A stretch of 61,908 nucleotides of DNA. Origin: an uncultured Cyclobacteriaceae bacterium. GTDB lineage: Bacteria; Bacteroidota; Bacteroidia; Cytophagales; Cyclobacteriaceae. The first letter of the stretch is position 1. The number at the start of each line of letters is the position of its first letter. Where the stretch lies: the NCBI GenBank assembly GCA_947492745.1, contig CANLOE010000031.1, positions 1 through 61,908 on the forward strand. Reading direction: 5' to 3'. A model generated the notes under the pieces. It was not told the DNA's origin and ran no database searches. It saw only the letters and a program-made list of their open reading frames with translations. Below are positions 55,274 to 61,908 of the stretch, piece by piece. The position numbers and the translations under genes were made by a program.

Positions 55274-55647
55274 CTCTTTTTTGTATATGGACGGCATGTA
55301 TGCCCCAGAGAAAATGAATAGGGAAAGGTTCAAGAGAGCGGTCAGACATAATGAAGTCCATGGTCCATTGTACATTGGTGAAAGGGTCGCTGGGAATGTT
55401 TCATAGAGATACCCTTCCATCCAAAAAAAGCACCCTGTTCCCAAACCGATTGCGCTGGAGTATACGATGCGTAGGGATGGAGGAAATTTGATCGGGGCCT
55501 TGTTTTTTTTGTACTGAGATTAGCGTTAATTTGAGGATGACTTCCAATCATATAGCGTCTATAAACCGGTTATCTGATAACGGTTTTTATCTACCTGAAA
55601 ATGAGTGGTAAGCAGCTATTTTTATTCAAATAATATAAAAAGGGAAT
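55274..55647. other. Gap between rpmE2 and the GlmU-like gene
   Basis: No gene is supported. An 85-codon minus-strand frame overlaps rpmE2 and its terminator and has no family features. A second hairpin lies at 55564-55588. Confidence 0.45.
55564..55588 (+). terminator. Second hairpin with T-run
   Basis: AACCGGTTATC and GATAACGGTT pair with one bulged base and are followed by TTTTT. It may stop read-through into the GlmU-like gene, or end an unrecognised short transcript from 55274 onward. Confidence 0.5.
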
Positions 55648-56838
55648 ATGAACCTTATCTTGTTCGACGAAGCTGATTTTCGGGAAGCGCTGCTTCCTTT
55701 TACCTTTACGCGACCGATATCGGGCATACGTGTGGGTATACTGACCATTGCCGAAAAATGGGAACGTTATATGGGGCTGCGCCCTTCTCATCATACCAGC
55801 CCTCATCTAAGTGCGAAATATCCACTACATACCGAAGAAGATAACCTTTTTGTCAATAGTGCCTTATGTCCTGACAGGGCGGTGGTCAGTGCTGTTGGGT
55901 CATTGGAGGATGGGGCCGCATTGATGAAGGGGGGCGTTTGTCTGGGCCTACGAACCACGGAAAGGGCAATGCCGGACCTACAGGACATGAATAAGGTAGT
56001 GTATGAGGAAGATTGTACCCTGATTCGCAGATCTTGGCATATCTTTCGGGAGAACGGTCGGCAATTGCGAGAAGATTTCCTGCTGTTGACGCAGGGACGT
56101 AATTCCGAACCCATCAGAGACCCCTTTACTAAGGTGTATTCAGAGGAAAATGTCTTTTTAGAGAGTGGGGCCAGCATCCGGGCCGCTATTCTGGATGCAG
56201 AGCAGGGGCCTATTTATATCGGTCGGGATGCGCAGGTACAAGAAGGAGCGATAATCAAAGGCCCCTTTTCTTTGGGAGAGGGAAGTGTTGTGAACATGGG
56301 GGCAAAAATAAGGGGCGACACTAGCGTTGGACCCTTTTCCAAGGTAGGGGGAGAGGTCAGCAATTCTGTTATTTTCGGTTACAGTAATAAAGGGCATGAT
56401 GGCTTTATCGGTAATACGGTCATCGGAGAATGGTGTAACCTGGGTGCCGATACGAATACCTCCAATCTGAAAAATAATTATAGCGAGGTCAAACTTTGGG
56501 ACTATTCTTCGAAGTCTTACCAAGGAACAGGTCAGACTTTTTGCGGCCTGATGATGGGCGATCATAGCAAATGTGGTATCAATACGATGTTCAATACAGG
56601 GACAGTGGTGGGGGTGGGGGCCAATATCTTTGGAGGTGATTTTCCTCCCAAGTTTCTGCCCTCCTTCTTATGGGGCGGTAAGGGAGAACCGGCTACTTTT
56701 CGGCTGGAGAAAATGCTGGAAGTTGCCGAAAAGGTAATGTTACGCAGAAAGAAGTCCCTCAATGAGATAGAAAAGACTATATTAGCGGAGATTTTTGAAA
56801 TGACCCGGACACATCGTGATTGGGAACTAGGACAGTAA
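55648..56838 (+). CDS. GlmU-like sugar nucleotidyltransferase
   Basis: A 396-residue protein. The N-terminal part (1-110) is a shortened nucleotidyltransferase-like domain (LILFDEADFREALLPFTFTR, then RPISGIRVGI). The C-terminal part (about 165-345) is a left-handed beta-helix of hexapeptide repeats (IYIGRDAQVQEGAIIKGPFS, then LGADTNTSNLKNN as in GlmU and GSNTGTN-type acyltransferases). Bacteroidota carry this GlmU-like protein widely. The exact sugar and the acyl step are uncertain. It is followed after 18 bases by holB. Confidence 0.85.
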   Translation: MNLILFDEADFREALLPFTFTRPISGIRVGILTIAEKWERYMGLRPSHHTSPHLSAKYPLHTEEDNLFVNSALCPDRAVVSAVGSLEDGAALMKGGVCLGLRTTERAMPDLQDMNKVVYEEDCTLIRRSWHIFRENGRQLREDFLLLTQGRNSEPIRDPFTKVYSEENVFLESGASIRAAILDAEQGPIYIGRDAQVQEGAIIKGPFSLGEGSVVNMGAKIRGDTSVGPFSKVGGEVSNSVIFGYSNKGHDGFIGNTVIGEWCNLGADTNTSNLKNNYSEVKLWDYSSKSYQGTGQTFCGLMMGDHSKCGINTMFNTGTVVGVGANIFGGDFPPKFLPSFLWGGKGEPATFRLEKMLEVAEKVMLRRKKSLNEIEKTILAEIFEMTRTHRDWELGQ

Positions 56839-56856
56839 AGGAAAAGAGAATAACCC

Positions 56857-57978
56857 ATGCTTTTCGCGGACATCAAAGGCTTACAGGAAGTAAAAGAGGC
56901 ATTGATAGCCTCTGTTCATAACAATCACATCGCTCATGCACAACTGTTCGCAGGAAGTGTCGGAGGGGCTGCCCTGCCCATGGCCTTGGCTTTTGCGGGC
57001 TATCTCAACTGCGAGAACAGGACCGATGAAGATGCCTGCGGTACCTGCCCTTCCTGTCTGAAAAACAAAAAATTTGTCCACCCCGATCTACACTTTGCCT
57101 TTCCCGTCAGTAGTACCAAAAAGGTGACGGGAAAGGATGCTATCAGCAAGAGCTTTCTCAGTGAGTGGCGGCAGTTTCTTCAGGAGAGGCCCTACGGTAC
57201 TCAGGTAGAGTGGTCGCAGGCCTATGGAGGAGAGGACAAACAGGTCAACATATCCAAAGAGGAAAGCCGGCAGATCATCAGCGCTCTGGCCTTGAAGCCT
57301 TTTGAGGGCAAGTACAAAATCATGCTCATCTGGCTGCCGGAGCACATGCATTCTGCGGCTGCCAATGGTATTCTGAAAATACTGGAAGAGCCACCCGAAG
57401 CAACAGTATTCCTCTTGGTATCCCAAGCTCCGGAACAGTTACTGACGACCATCCGTTCGCGCGTACAAATGGTCAAGGTACGGTCTTTTACAGATGATGA
57501 ACTCAGGGACATCTTAGTGAACACCTATCATATCGACACTTCCAGGGCTGGGCAGTTGGTCCACTTGGCAGATGGCGACCTGAACGAAGCACTCCAGCTT
57601 CATGAGGAGGTAGAGGATGATAGTCATAGCATGTTTCGAGAATGGATGCGCCACTGTTTTCAGCGTGATTTCACACAATTGGTGGCGTGGTCGGATAGTT
57701 TTCAGAAAATGGGCAAGGTAGCACAGAAGAGCTTATTACAGTATGGGTTGACCATTTTCAGAGAGGTGTTGATATGCAGTTTTGAAGGAAAGGACATGTT
57801 ACGGGCAGAAGGGGAGACCTTGACTTTCGTACAGAACTTCAGTAAGGTCATGGATGCTCAAAAAATAGAAGGTATTGCCGTGGCGCTCAATCAGGCCCAC
57901 TACCACTTGGAAAGAAACGGGAGTCCTAAAATCGTATTTTTGGATTTGTCACTGACCATTGCCAGGATGATCCGATGA
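56857..57978 (+). CDS. holB: DNA polymerase III delta' subunit
   Basis: A clamp-loader subunit of 373 residues. The N-terminal AAA domain has a degenerate P-loop (GSVGGAALPMALAFA), as delta' has. A zinc-binding cluster C-x8-C-x2-C-x2-C (CENRTDEDACGTCPSC) follows. The hallmark ANGILKILEEPP and the TIRSRVQMV (SRC-like) motif are present. The C-terminal helical collar domain spans ~215-373. It is probably cotranscribed with the GlmU-like gene. Confidence 0.9.
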   Translation: MLFADIKGLQEVKEALIASVHNNHIAHAQLFAGSVGGAALPMALAFAGYLNCENRTDEDACGTCPSCLKNKKFVHPDLHFAFPVSSTKKVTGKDAISKSFLSEWRQFLQERPYGTQVEWSQAYGGEDKQVNISKEESRQIISALALKPFEGKYKIMLIWLPEHMHSAAANGILKILEEPPEATVFLLVSQAPEQLLTTIRSRVQMVKVRSFTDDELRDILVNTYHIDTSRAGQLVHLADGDLNEALQLHEEVEDDSHSMFREWMRHCFQRDFTQLVAWSDSFQKMGKVAQKSLLQYGLTIFREVLICSFEGKDMLRAEGETLTFVQNFSKVMDAQKIEGIAVALNQAHYHLERNGSPKIVFLDLSLTIARMIR

Positions 57979-58108
57979 GTTCATCGGTGCTTTTTCCTAT
58001 CTACTCGATGAAAGTCCTCAAGGATAAGCATCATAGCCGGATGTCAAGAGGCGCGTCCCGAAAAATCAGTGATAAATAATGATATATTGATGATATTGTA
58101 ATTAAAGT

Positions 58109-59050
58109 ATGCAGCATATAAGAATAGGCACACGCGGTAGCCGATTGGCACTTTGGCAAGCGGAACATATAGCGGCTTTGCTCAAAGAGGGAGGCTTCGC
58201 GACGGAAATCGTCAAAATAGAGACCAAAGGGGATAAGATATTGGATGTCAGTATCGCCAAGATCGGTAGTAAAGGCGTATTTACCGAAGAGATAGAAACG
58301 CAGCTGGCCGAGGGTAGTATCGATATTGCCGTTCACAGTGCCAAGGATATGCCTTCTGTATTGCCCGAGGGCTTCGAATTGATTGCCTTCACTGAAAGAG
58401 AGAAAGCGCATGATGTACTGGTCAGTCACCGAGAGGACTTCCGCCTCGATGCCGATAGTCCCCCGCTTATCGGTACGGCTTCCACACGGAGGGTGGCATT
58501 GCTGAAGCGCTATTATCCTAAAACTACCACGACTGCCGTTCGTGGCAATCTACAGACCCGTATCGCTAAAATGAAGGATGGGGCATGTGATGCATTATTA
58601 TTGGCCTATGCGGGAGTCTACCGAATGGGATATACGGACATGATCAAAGAGCAGTTGCCTTTTTCCCGTTTCATCCCCGCTGTAGGACAAGGAAGTATCG
58701 CTATAGAATGTTATGATCAGATGGACCCGCAACTCAAGAACAGACTAAAAGAGCTATTGAACCATAGTGCGACAGAGCAATGTTTGTTGGCAGAGCGGGC
58801 TTTCCTCAAAAAATTGCAAGGGGGGTGCAGTATCCCCGTTTTCGCGATGGCGGTACATAGTGCGGATGATGAAGGACAGGTGACTATCAAAGGAGGTATC
58901 ATCTCCCTGAACGGTAAGCAACTCATCGAAGCGGAATTTCATGCGCCAGTGGCCGATGCCCATCGACTTGGAGAACAATTGGCAGACCATATACTGAAAG
59001 TAGGGGGAGATGTAATACTTAGAGAAATAAGGGCAGCGCAGCAGAAGTAA
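58109..59050 (+). CDS. hemC: Hydroxymethylbilane synthase (porphobilinogen deaminase)
   Basis: Polymerises four porphobilinogen units in haem synthesis. The 313-residue length fits. IRIGTRGSRLALWQAEH is the N-terminal signature, HSAKDMP holds the substrate-binding residues, RRVALLKRYYP and RGNLQTR carry the conserved Arg, VGQGSIAIE follows, and the Cys that carries the dipyrromethane cofactor lies in LQGGCSIPV. It stands apart from hemA. Confidence 0.95.
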   Translation: MQHIRIGTRGSRLALWQAEHIAALLKEGGFATEIVKIETKGDKILDVSIAKIGSKGVFTEEIETQLAEGSIDIAVHSAKDMPSVLPEGFELIAFTEREKAHDVLVSHREDFRLDADSPPLIGTASTRRVALLKRYYPKTTTTAVRGNLQTRIAKMKDGACDALLLAYAGVYRMGYTDMIKEQLPFSRFIPAVGQGSIAIECYDQMDPQLKNRLKELLNHSATEQCLLAERAFLKKLQGGCSIPVFAMAVHSADDEGQVTIKGGIISLNGKQLIEAEFHAPVADAHRLGEQLADHILKVGGDVILREIRAAQQK

Positions 59051-59176
59051 GTTGTTCTGGGTGACTTCACTTGGTGTCCCTGCATTATCCGCTAGGTATA
59101 CCGGAAAAAGTCCTGCTATTGAGGAATAAAAAGAAGAACCATATCACATTACCACAACCGATAGACAATATAAATT

Positions 59177-60034
59177 ATGAAAAAACCGATAGGTAATATC
59201 ACGGTCATACTGACCTTTCTGATGTTGATCATTGGCTGTAAAGCTGAGAAGGATTATTTGGTCATCATCAAGACCGACTATGGCGATATGAAGGCCATTC
59301 TATACGAAGAAACCCCCAAGCACAAGGAGAACTTCATTAAATTAGTGAAAGAGGGCTTTTACGATAGTTTGCTCTTTCACCGCGTGATCAAAGACTTCAT
59401 GATACAAGGGGGCGACCCTGACTCCAGAGGAGCGAGCCCCGAAGCACAGCTGGGCAGTGGGGGGCCTGATTATACCTTACCCGCAGAGTTCGTCGAAGGT
59501 TTTTACCATCACAAAGGAGCATTGTCGGCAGCAAGAATGCCCGACGGTCAGAATCCAAAGAAAGAAAGTAGCGGTAGTCAGTTCTATGTCGTACAAGGCA
59601 GAAAGTCCAGCAAAGAAGAGCTGACCACGGACTGGGTCGAACTGGGAAAGGGTATACAGCGTATCGCGGAAGAAGATAGTTTGCTGATGGAAGAACTGAG
59701 GACATTGTACCGTAGCGATCAGGAGGCTTACAGTCAAAAAATCATTTCCCTAAAACCCATTATTGAAGAAAAGTACGGCATCAAGGCCGATAAGGAAGTC
59801 AGCGAGGAGAAACTGAAGGCCTACTCTACGATAGGGGGCGCTGGGCATCTGGACGGAGAGTATACGGTATTTGGTAAAGTAGTGGAAGGTCTAGAGGTAA
59901 TCGATAAGATAGCTGAGCAGCCTACCCGGCAGGGCGACAGACCTGTCACGGACATACACATGAGTGTAGAACTCGAAAGTCTTCTCAAAAAGAAAATCAC
60001 GGAGCTGTACGGTTACGAATACCCTGAAGATTGA
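59177..60034 (+). CDS. Cyclophilin-type peptidylprolyl isomerase, lipoprotein
   Basis: A 285-residue periplasmic folding catalyst. The lipobox IIGC puts the lipid anchor on Cys21. The cyclophilin core shows HKENFIKLVKEGFYDSLLFH, RVIKDFMIQGGDP, GSQFYVVQG and, after an insertion, GEYTVFGKVVEGLEVIDKI. A roughly 75-residue insertion (about 140-215, charged, helical) splits the core, as often in Bacteroidota members. It lies 126 bases after hemC. Confidence 0.9.
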   Translation: MKKPIGNITVILTFLMLIIGCKAEKDYLVIIKTDYGDMKAILYEETPKHKENFIKLVKEGFYDSLLFHRVIKDFMIQGGDPDSRGASPEAQLGSGGPDYTLPAEFVEGFYHHKGALSAARMPDGQNPKKESSGSQFYVVQGRKSSKEELTTDWVELGKGIQRIAEEDSLLMEELRTLYRSDQEAYSQKIISLKPIIEEKYGIKADKEVSEEKLKAYSTIGGAGHLDGEYTVFGKVVEGLEVIDKIAEQPTRQGDRPVTDIHMSVELESLLKKKITELYGYEYPED

Positions 60035-60072
60035 AAATGATTGTCAGTTCTTTGGATTAATGTATATATTCT

Positions 60073-60093
60073 TATAATTACAGCGTAATTATA
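60073..60093. other. Perfect short inverted repeat
   Basis: TATAATTAC-agc-GTAATTATA has nine-base perfect arms and a three-base spacer, between the cyclophilin gene and the RmlD-like gene. It may be an operator or a weak hairpin; no regulator is nearby. Confidence 0.4.
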
Positions 60094-60195
60094 CCGTACT
60101 TACTGGGAATGATAAGGAAAAGATAACAGGAGTTAAGGGATGGGCCTACATTGAGTTCTTACCTTTACGATTTTAAAACCAAATAACGAAGAACA

Positions 60196-61098
60196 ATGAA
60201 AATATTGGTGACCGGCTCCAATGGACTTTTGGGACAGAAACTGACAAGTCTGATGGCCTCCGAAGCGGGGGTGACCCTTGTGGCTACGGGTAGGGGAGAA
60301 GACCGCTATAAAGGCGAGGGCTATACCTACCGCTCTATGGACATAACTAGCAAGGAAGACGTGGAAGCCGTCATCACAGAGGAGCGACCCGAGGCCATTA
60401 TCCATTGTGCGGCCATGACCAATGTGGACGAATGCGAGCAAAATCGCGAAGCCTGCTGGAAAATGAATGTGGATAGCGTAGGATACATCATCGCAGCAGC
60501 AGAAAAACAAGGCAGTTTCTTGCTGCATCTATCTACGGATTTCATTTTCGATGGCAAAAAAGGGCCTTTGGACGAGATGGAACAGCCCGATCCTGTCAAT
60601 TATTATGGTGAAAGCAAACTGGAGGCCGAGCGCTTGGTACAGAAGAGCCAGCTGAAGTGGGCCATCGCCAGAACGGTGCTTGTCTATGGCATAACCAAAA
60701 ACATGAGCCGTAGCAATATCATACTATGGGTGAAAAATAGCCTGGAAAAACAGCAGCACATCAAGGTAGTGGATGATCAGTGGCGCACACCTACTTTGGC
60801 TGAAGACTTGGCCATGGGGTGTTTCCTGATCGTTAAAAATAAGGCCGAAGGTATATTCAATATTTCGGGTGAGGATTTTTTGAGTCCTTACGATATGGCC
60901 ATGAAGACCGTTGAATATTTCAAACTCGATGGTAGCTATATCCAAAAGGCGGACTCCACTATATTTTCCCAGCCGGCCAAAAGACCCCCAAAGACGGGCT
61001 TTATCATCAACAAGGCAAAACAGGTACTGGGATACAGTCCGCGAAGCTTTGAAGAAGGCATCGCTATGGTCGCCACTCAGGTAGATGCTGTAGTGTGA
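60196..61098 (+). CDS. RmlD-like sugar-nucleotide reductase (SDR family)
   Basis: A 300-residue extended SDR. The NAD(P)-binding motif is TGSNGLLGQ (6-14), the central motif is IIHCAAMTNVDECE, the active-site region is LSTDFIFDG and the catalytic Tyr-x3-Lys is YYGESK. The fold and motifs match dTDP-4-dehydrorhamnose reductase relatives, but no other rhamnose genes are adjacent, so the substrate is uncertain. A strong terminator follows. Confidence 0.85.
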   Translation: MKILVTGSNGLLGQKLTSLMASEAGVTLVATGRGEDRYKGEGYTYRSMDITSKEDVEAVITEERPEAIIHCAAMTNVDECEQNREACWKMNVDSVGYIIAAAEKQGSFLLHLSTDFIFDGKKGPLDEMEQPDPVNYYGESKLEAERLVQKSQLKWAIARTVLVYGITKNMSRSNIILWVKNSLEKQQHIKVVDDQWRTPTLAEDLAMGCFLIVKNKAEGIFNISGEDFLSPYDMAMKTVEYFKLDGSYIQKADSTIFSQPAKRPPKTGFIINKAKQVLGYSPRSFEEGIAMVATQVDAVV

Positions 61099-61124
61099 TA
61101 GCACATTTTTTCTATGAAAATAGC

Positions 61125-61163
61125 AACAAAGGCCCCGAAAGCGAAGCTCTCGGGGCCTTTGTT
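61125..61163. terminator. Strong terminator after the RmlD-like gene
   Basis: Perfect 14-bp arms AACAAAGGCCCCGA and TCGGGGCCTTTGTT enclose an 11-base loop. It lies 27 bases after the stop codon and could work in both directions. Confidence 0.9.
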
Positions 61164-61182
61164 CTACTATGCGACGGTTGAG

Positions 61183-61356
61183 TTAAACCCAAAATGTCCA
61201 TTAGAAAATCTATTCCGGACTTAACCGGCTTCAAATCAGTAAATGAATGCGTTTTTTGAATTAACCGTAGCGATGCTACGCTGAATCCAAGAAAACGCAC
61301 TGATCTATTGTCATTTAAGTCCTCATGACGAAGTTCCAACGAACATTCCGGGTTAA
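61183..61356. repeat. Family C repeat, complete copy (174 bp)
   Basis: It runs from TTAAACCCAAAATGTCCATT to CGAACATTCCGGGTTAA. The interior has CTTCAAATCAGTAAATGAAT, the hairpin CCGTAGCGATGCTACGCTG and AAGTCCTCATGACGAAG. It serves as the cleanest reference copy. Confidence 0.9.
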
Positions 61357-61619
61357 AAGTTCAGTTTCTCCCATCATCAGCGTATGCCTACACGGTCGGG
61401 AAAAACAGTTTGGACAAAAAGAAAAATACATGATTATACTCAAGTACAATCGGTAAGGAGCAGATAGGTACTCTGGTGAAATATGCCCAACCGTTACAGG
61501 TTTGGTACAAGCTGATTCCTTTCAAGAAGAATCCTATTCTTGGAAAGCCCTCCATTACATCATCTTCCCGCGCTATCAAGATTGTCCTTCTGGGAGGTAT
61601 ATTGGAAATACGGTGACAC
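61357..61619. other. Gap with no recognised content
   Basis: No gene, hairpin or repeat was recognised. A 97-codon minus frame (61388-61681) overlaps the small membrane-protein gene out of frame and has no family features. Confidence 0.4.
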
Positions 61620-61733
61620 TCATTGTTTTTTCTTTCTTTGTTCTTGCCGTATGGCCAGCGAAAGGAAGTAGGTGAAACCACCGACGACTATCCCTAAAAT
61701 CAATGCCATGCCTATTATCGTTGAAGTACTCAT
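61620..61733 (-). CDS. 37-residue membrane protein, possibly MetS-like NSS transporter subunit
   Basis: A short gene read directly from the sequence. ATG is on the minus strand at 61731-61733 and TGA at 61620-61622. The peptide MSTSTIIGMALILGIVVGGF continues with TYFLSLAIRQEQRKKKQ: one membrane helix and a basic tail. The MSTST-II start, the V-G-G-F in the helix and the size resemble MetS-type small subunits of sodium:neurotransmitter symporters. No symporter gene is visible; upstream lies a family C copy 15 bases away and then the window end. The family call is tentative. Confidence 0.55.
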   Translation of the reverse strand: MSTSTIIGMALILGIVVGGFTYFLSLAIRQEQRKKKQ

Positions 61734-61748
61734 TGTGTTCTTTTGTAG

Positions 61749-61806
61749 TTTATCCCAAAATGTCCGTTAGAAAATCTATTGCGGACTTAACTGGCTTCAA
61801 ATCAGT
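61749..61806. repeat. Family C repeat, left part, interrupted
   Basis: It starts TTTATCCCAAAATGTCCGTT and follows the consensus to GGCTTCAAATCAGTA, where a family B end begins at 61807. The remainder of the family C element is not visible before the window end. Confidence 0.8.
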
Positions 61807-61836
61807 AATACAAATTTAGGTTTTAAATGTCGTATA
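61807..61836. repeat. Family B terminus inside family C
   Basis: ATACAAATTTAGGTTTTAAA and then TGTCGTATAA match the first 30 bases of family B. The sequence then departs from the consensus (a second TTTTAATGTCGTAT follows at about 61852), so this is a truncated or rearranged copy. Confidence 0.75.
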
Positions 61837-61908
61837 ATACAGATTAATATTTTTAATGTCGTATATATTGATTAATTTCCAAGATGGGAAAGAAAGTACA
61901 CTTCGAAG

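Noticed and set aside
55274-55560. Possible gene remnant between rpmE2 and the GlmU-like gene
   Set aside because: Minus-strand translations gave short hydrophobic or aromatic stretches interrupted by stops in every frame, and I could not link them to a family.

Overview
This window looks like chromosome from a member of the Bacteroidota, most likely the Cytophagales lineage. The evidence is a set of typical Bacteroidota families: folP joined to a CdaA-type diadenylate cyclase, a DUF1599 protein, a BT_3928-type DoxX protein, an archaeal-type ProRS beside a Ser/Arg-rich secreted protein, NfeD with FloA, type-B L31 beside a GlmU-like sugar nucleotidyltransferase, many lipoproteins and outer-membrane barrels, and DUF5522. 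Promoter-like TAnnTTTG boxes occur and Shine-Dalgarno sequences are scarce. No rRNA, tRNA or CRISPR array was seen.

Layout. 0.6-5 kb: folP-cdaA (minus), then DUF1599, a DoxX-like protein and aroK (plus). 5.8-12.7 kb: a small lipoprotein, a FadL-like barrel with a Ser/Arg/Tyr-rich secreted protein, proS, and nfeD-floA. 14-21 kb: ElaA-type GNAT, Ser/Thr dehydratase, a WG-repeat protein, hemA and a helix-hairpin-helix protein. 21.6-29 kb: a 1345-residue SF1 helicase, a FecR-like secreted protein and a CHASE2 membrane protein. 29-46 kb: a vitamin B12 region with meaB, cobC, cobS, cobT, a 58-residue DUF5522 gene, cobU, a BtuG-like beta-propeller lipoprotein, a BtuB-like receptor and its cobalamin riboswitch, and the divergent btuFCD transporter. 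A three-gene type II restriction-modification cassette (XRE regulator, C5 methyltransferase, PD-(D/E)XK protein) sits between the riboswitch and btuF. 46-61.9 kb: a TPR-like membrane protein, an OmpA-family protein, comM/yifB, gmhA, a Wzi/RemB-like barrel, rpmE2, a GlmU-like protein, holB, hemC, a cyclophilin lipoprotein, an RmlD-like reductase and a 37-residue membrane protein.

How the genes work together. The B12 region is a coherent salvage route: capture and outer-membrane import (BtuG-like, BtuB), inner-membrane import (BtuFCD), and lower-ligand assembly (CobU, CobT, CobS, CobC). MeaB, which services a B12-dependent mutase, lies nearby. No corrin-ring synthesis genes are visible, which suggests corrinoid salvage as far as this window shows. 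HemA and HemC belong to tetrapyrrole synthesis but lie 40 kb apart.

The most unusual feature is the intergenic DNA. At least three families of short hairpin-like elements with terminal inverted repeats, none encoding a protein, recur in most long gaps. Family A is about 155-220 bp with ends TTAAGAGACTGTTTTGAAAT. Family B is about 161 bp with ends ATACAAATTTAGGTTTTAAAT. Family C is about 174 bp with ends TTAAACCCAAAATGTYCRTT. They resemble MITEs. Several abut start or stop codons, one apparently supplies the first codons of a gene, and some are nested or in tandem.
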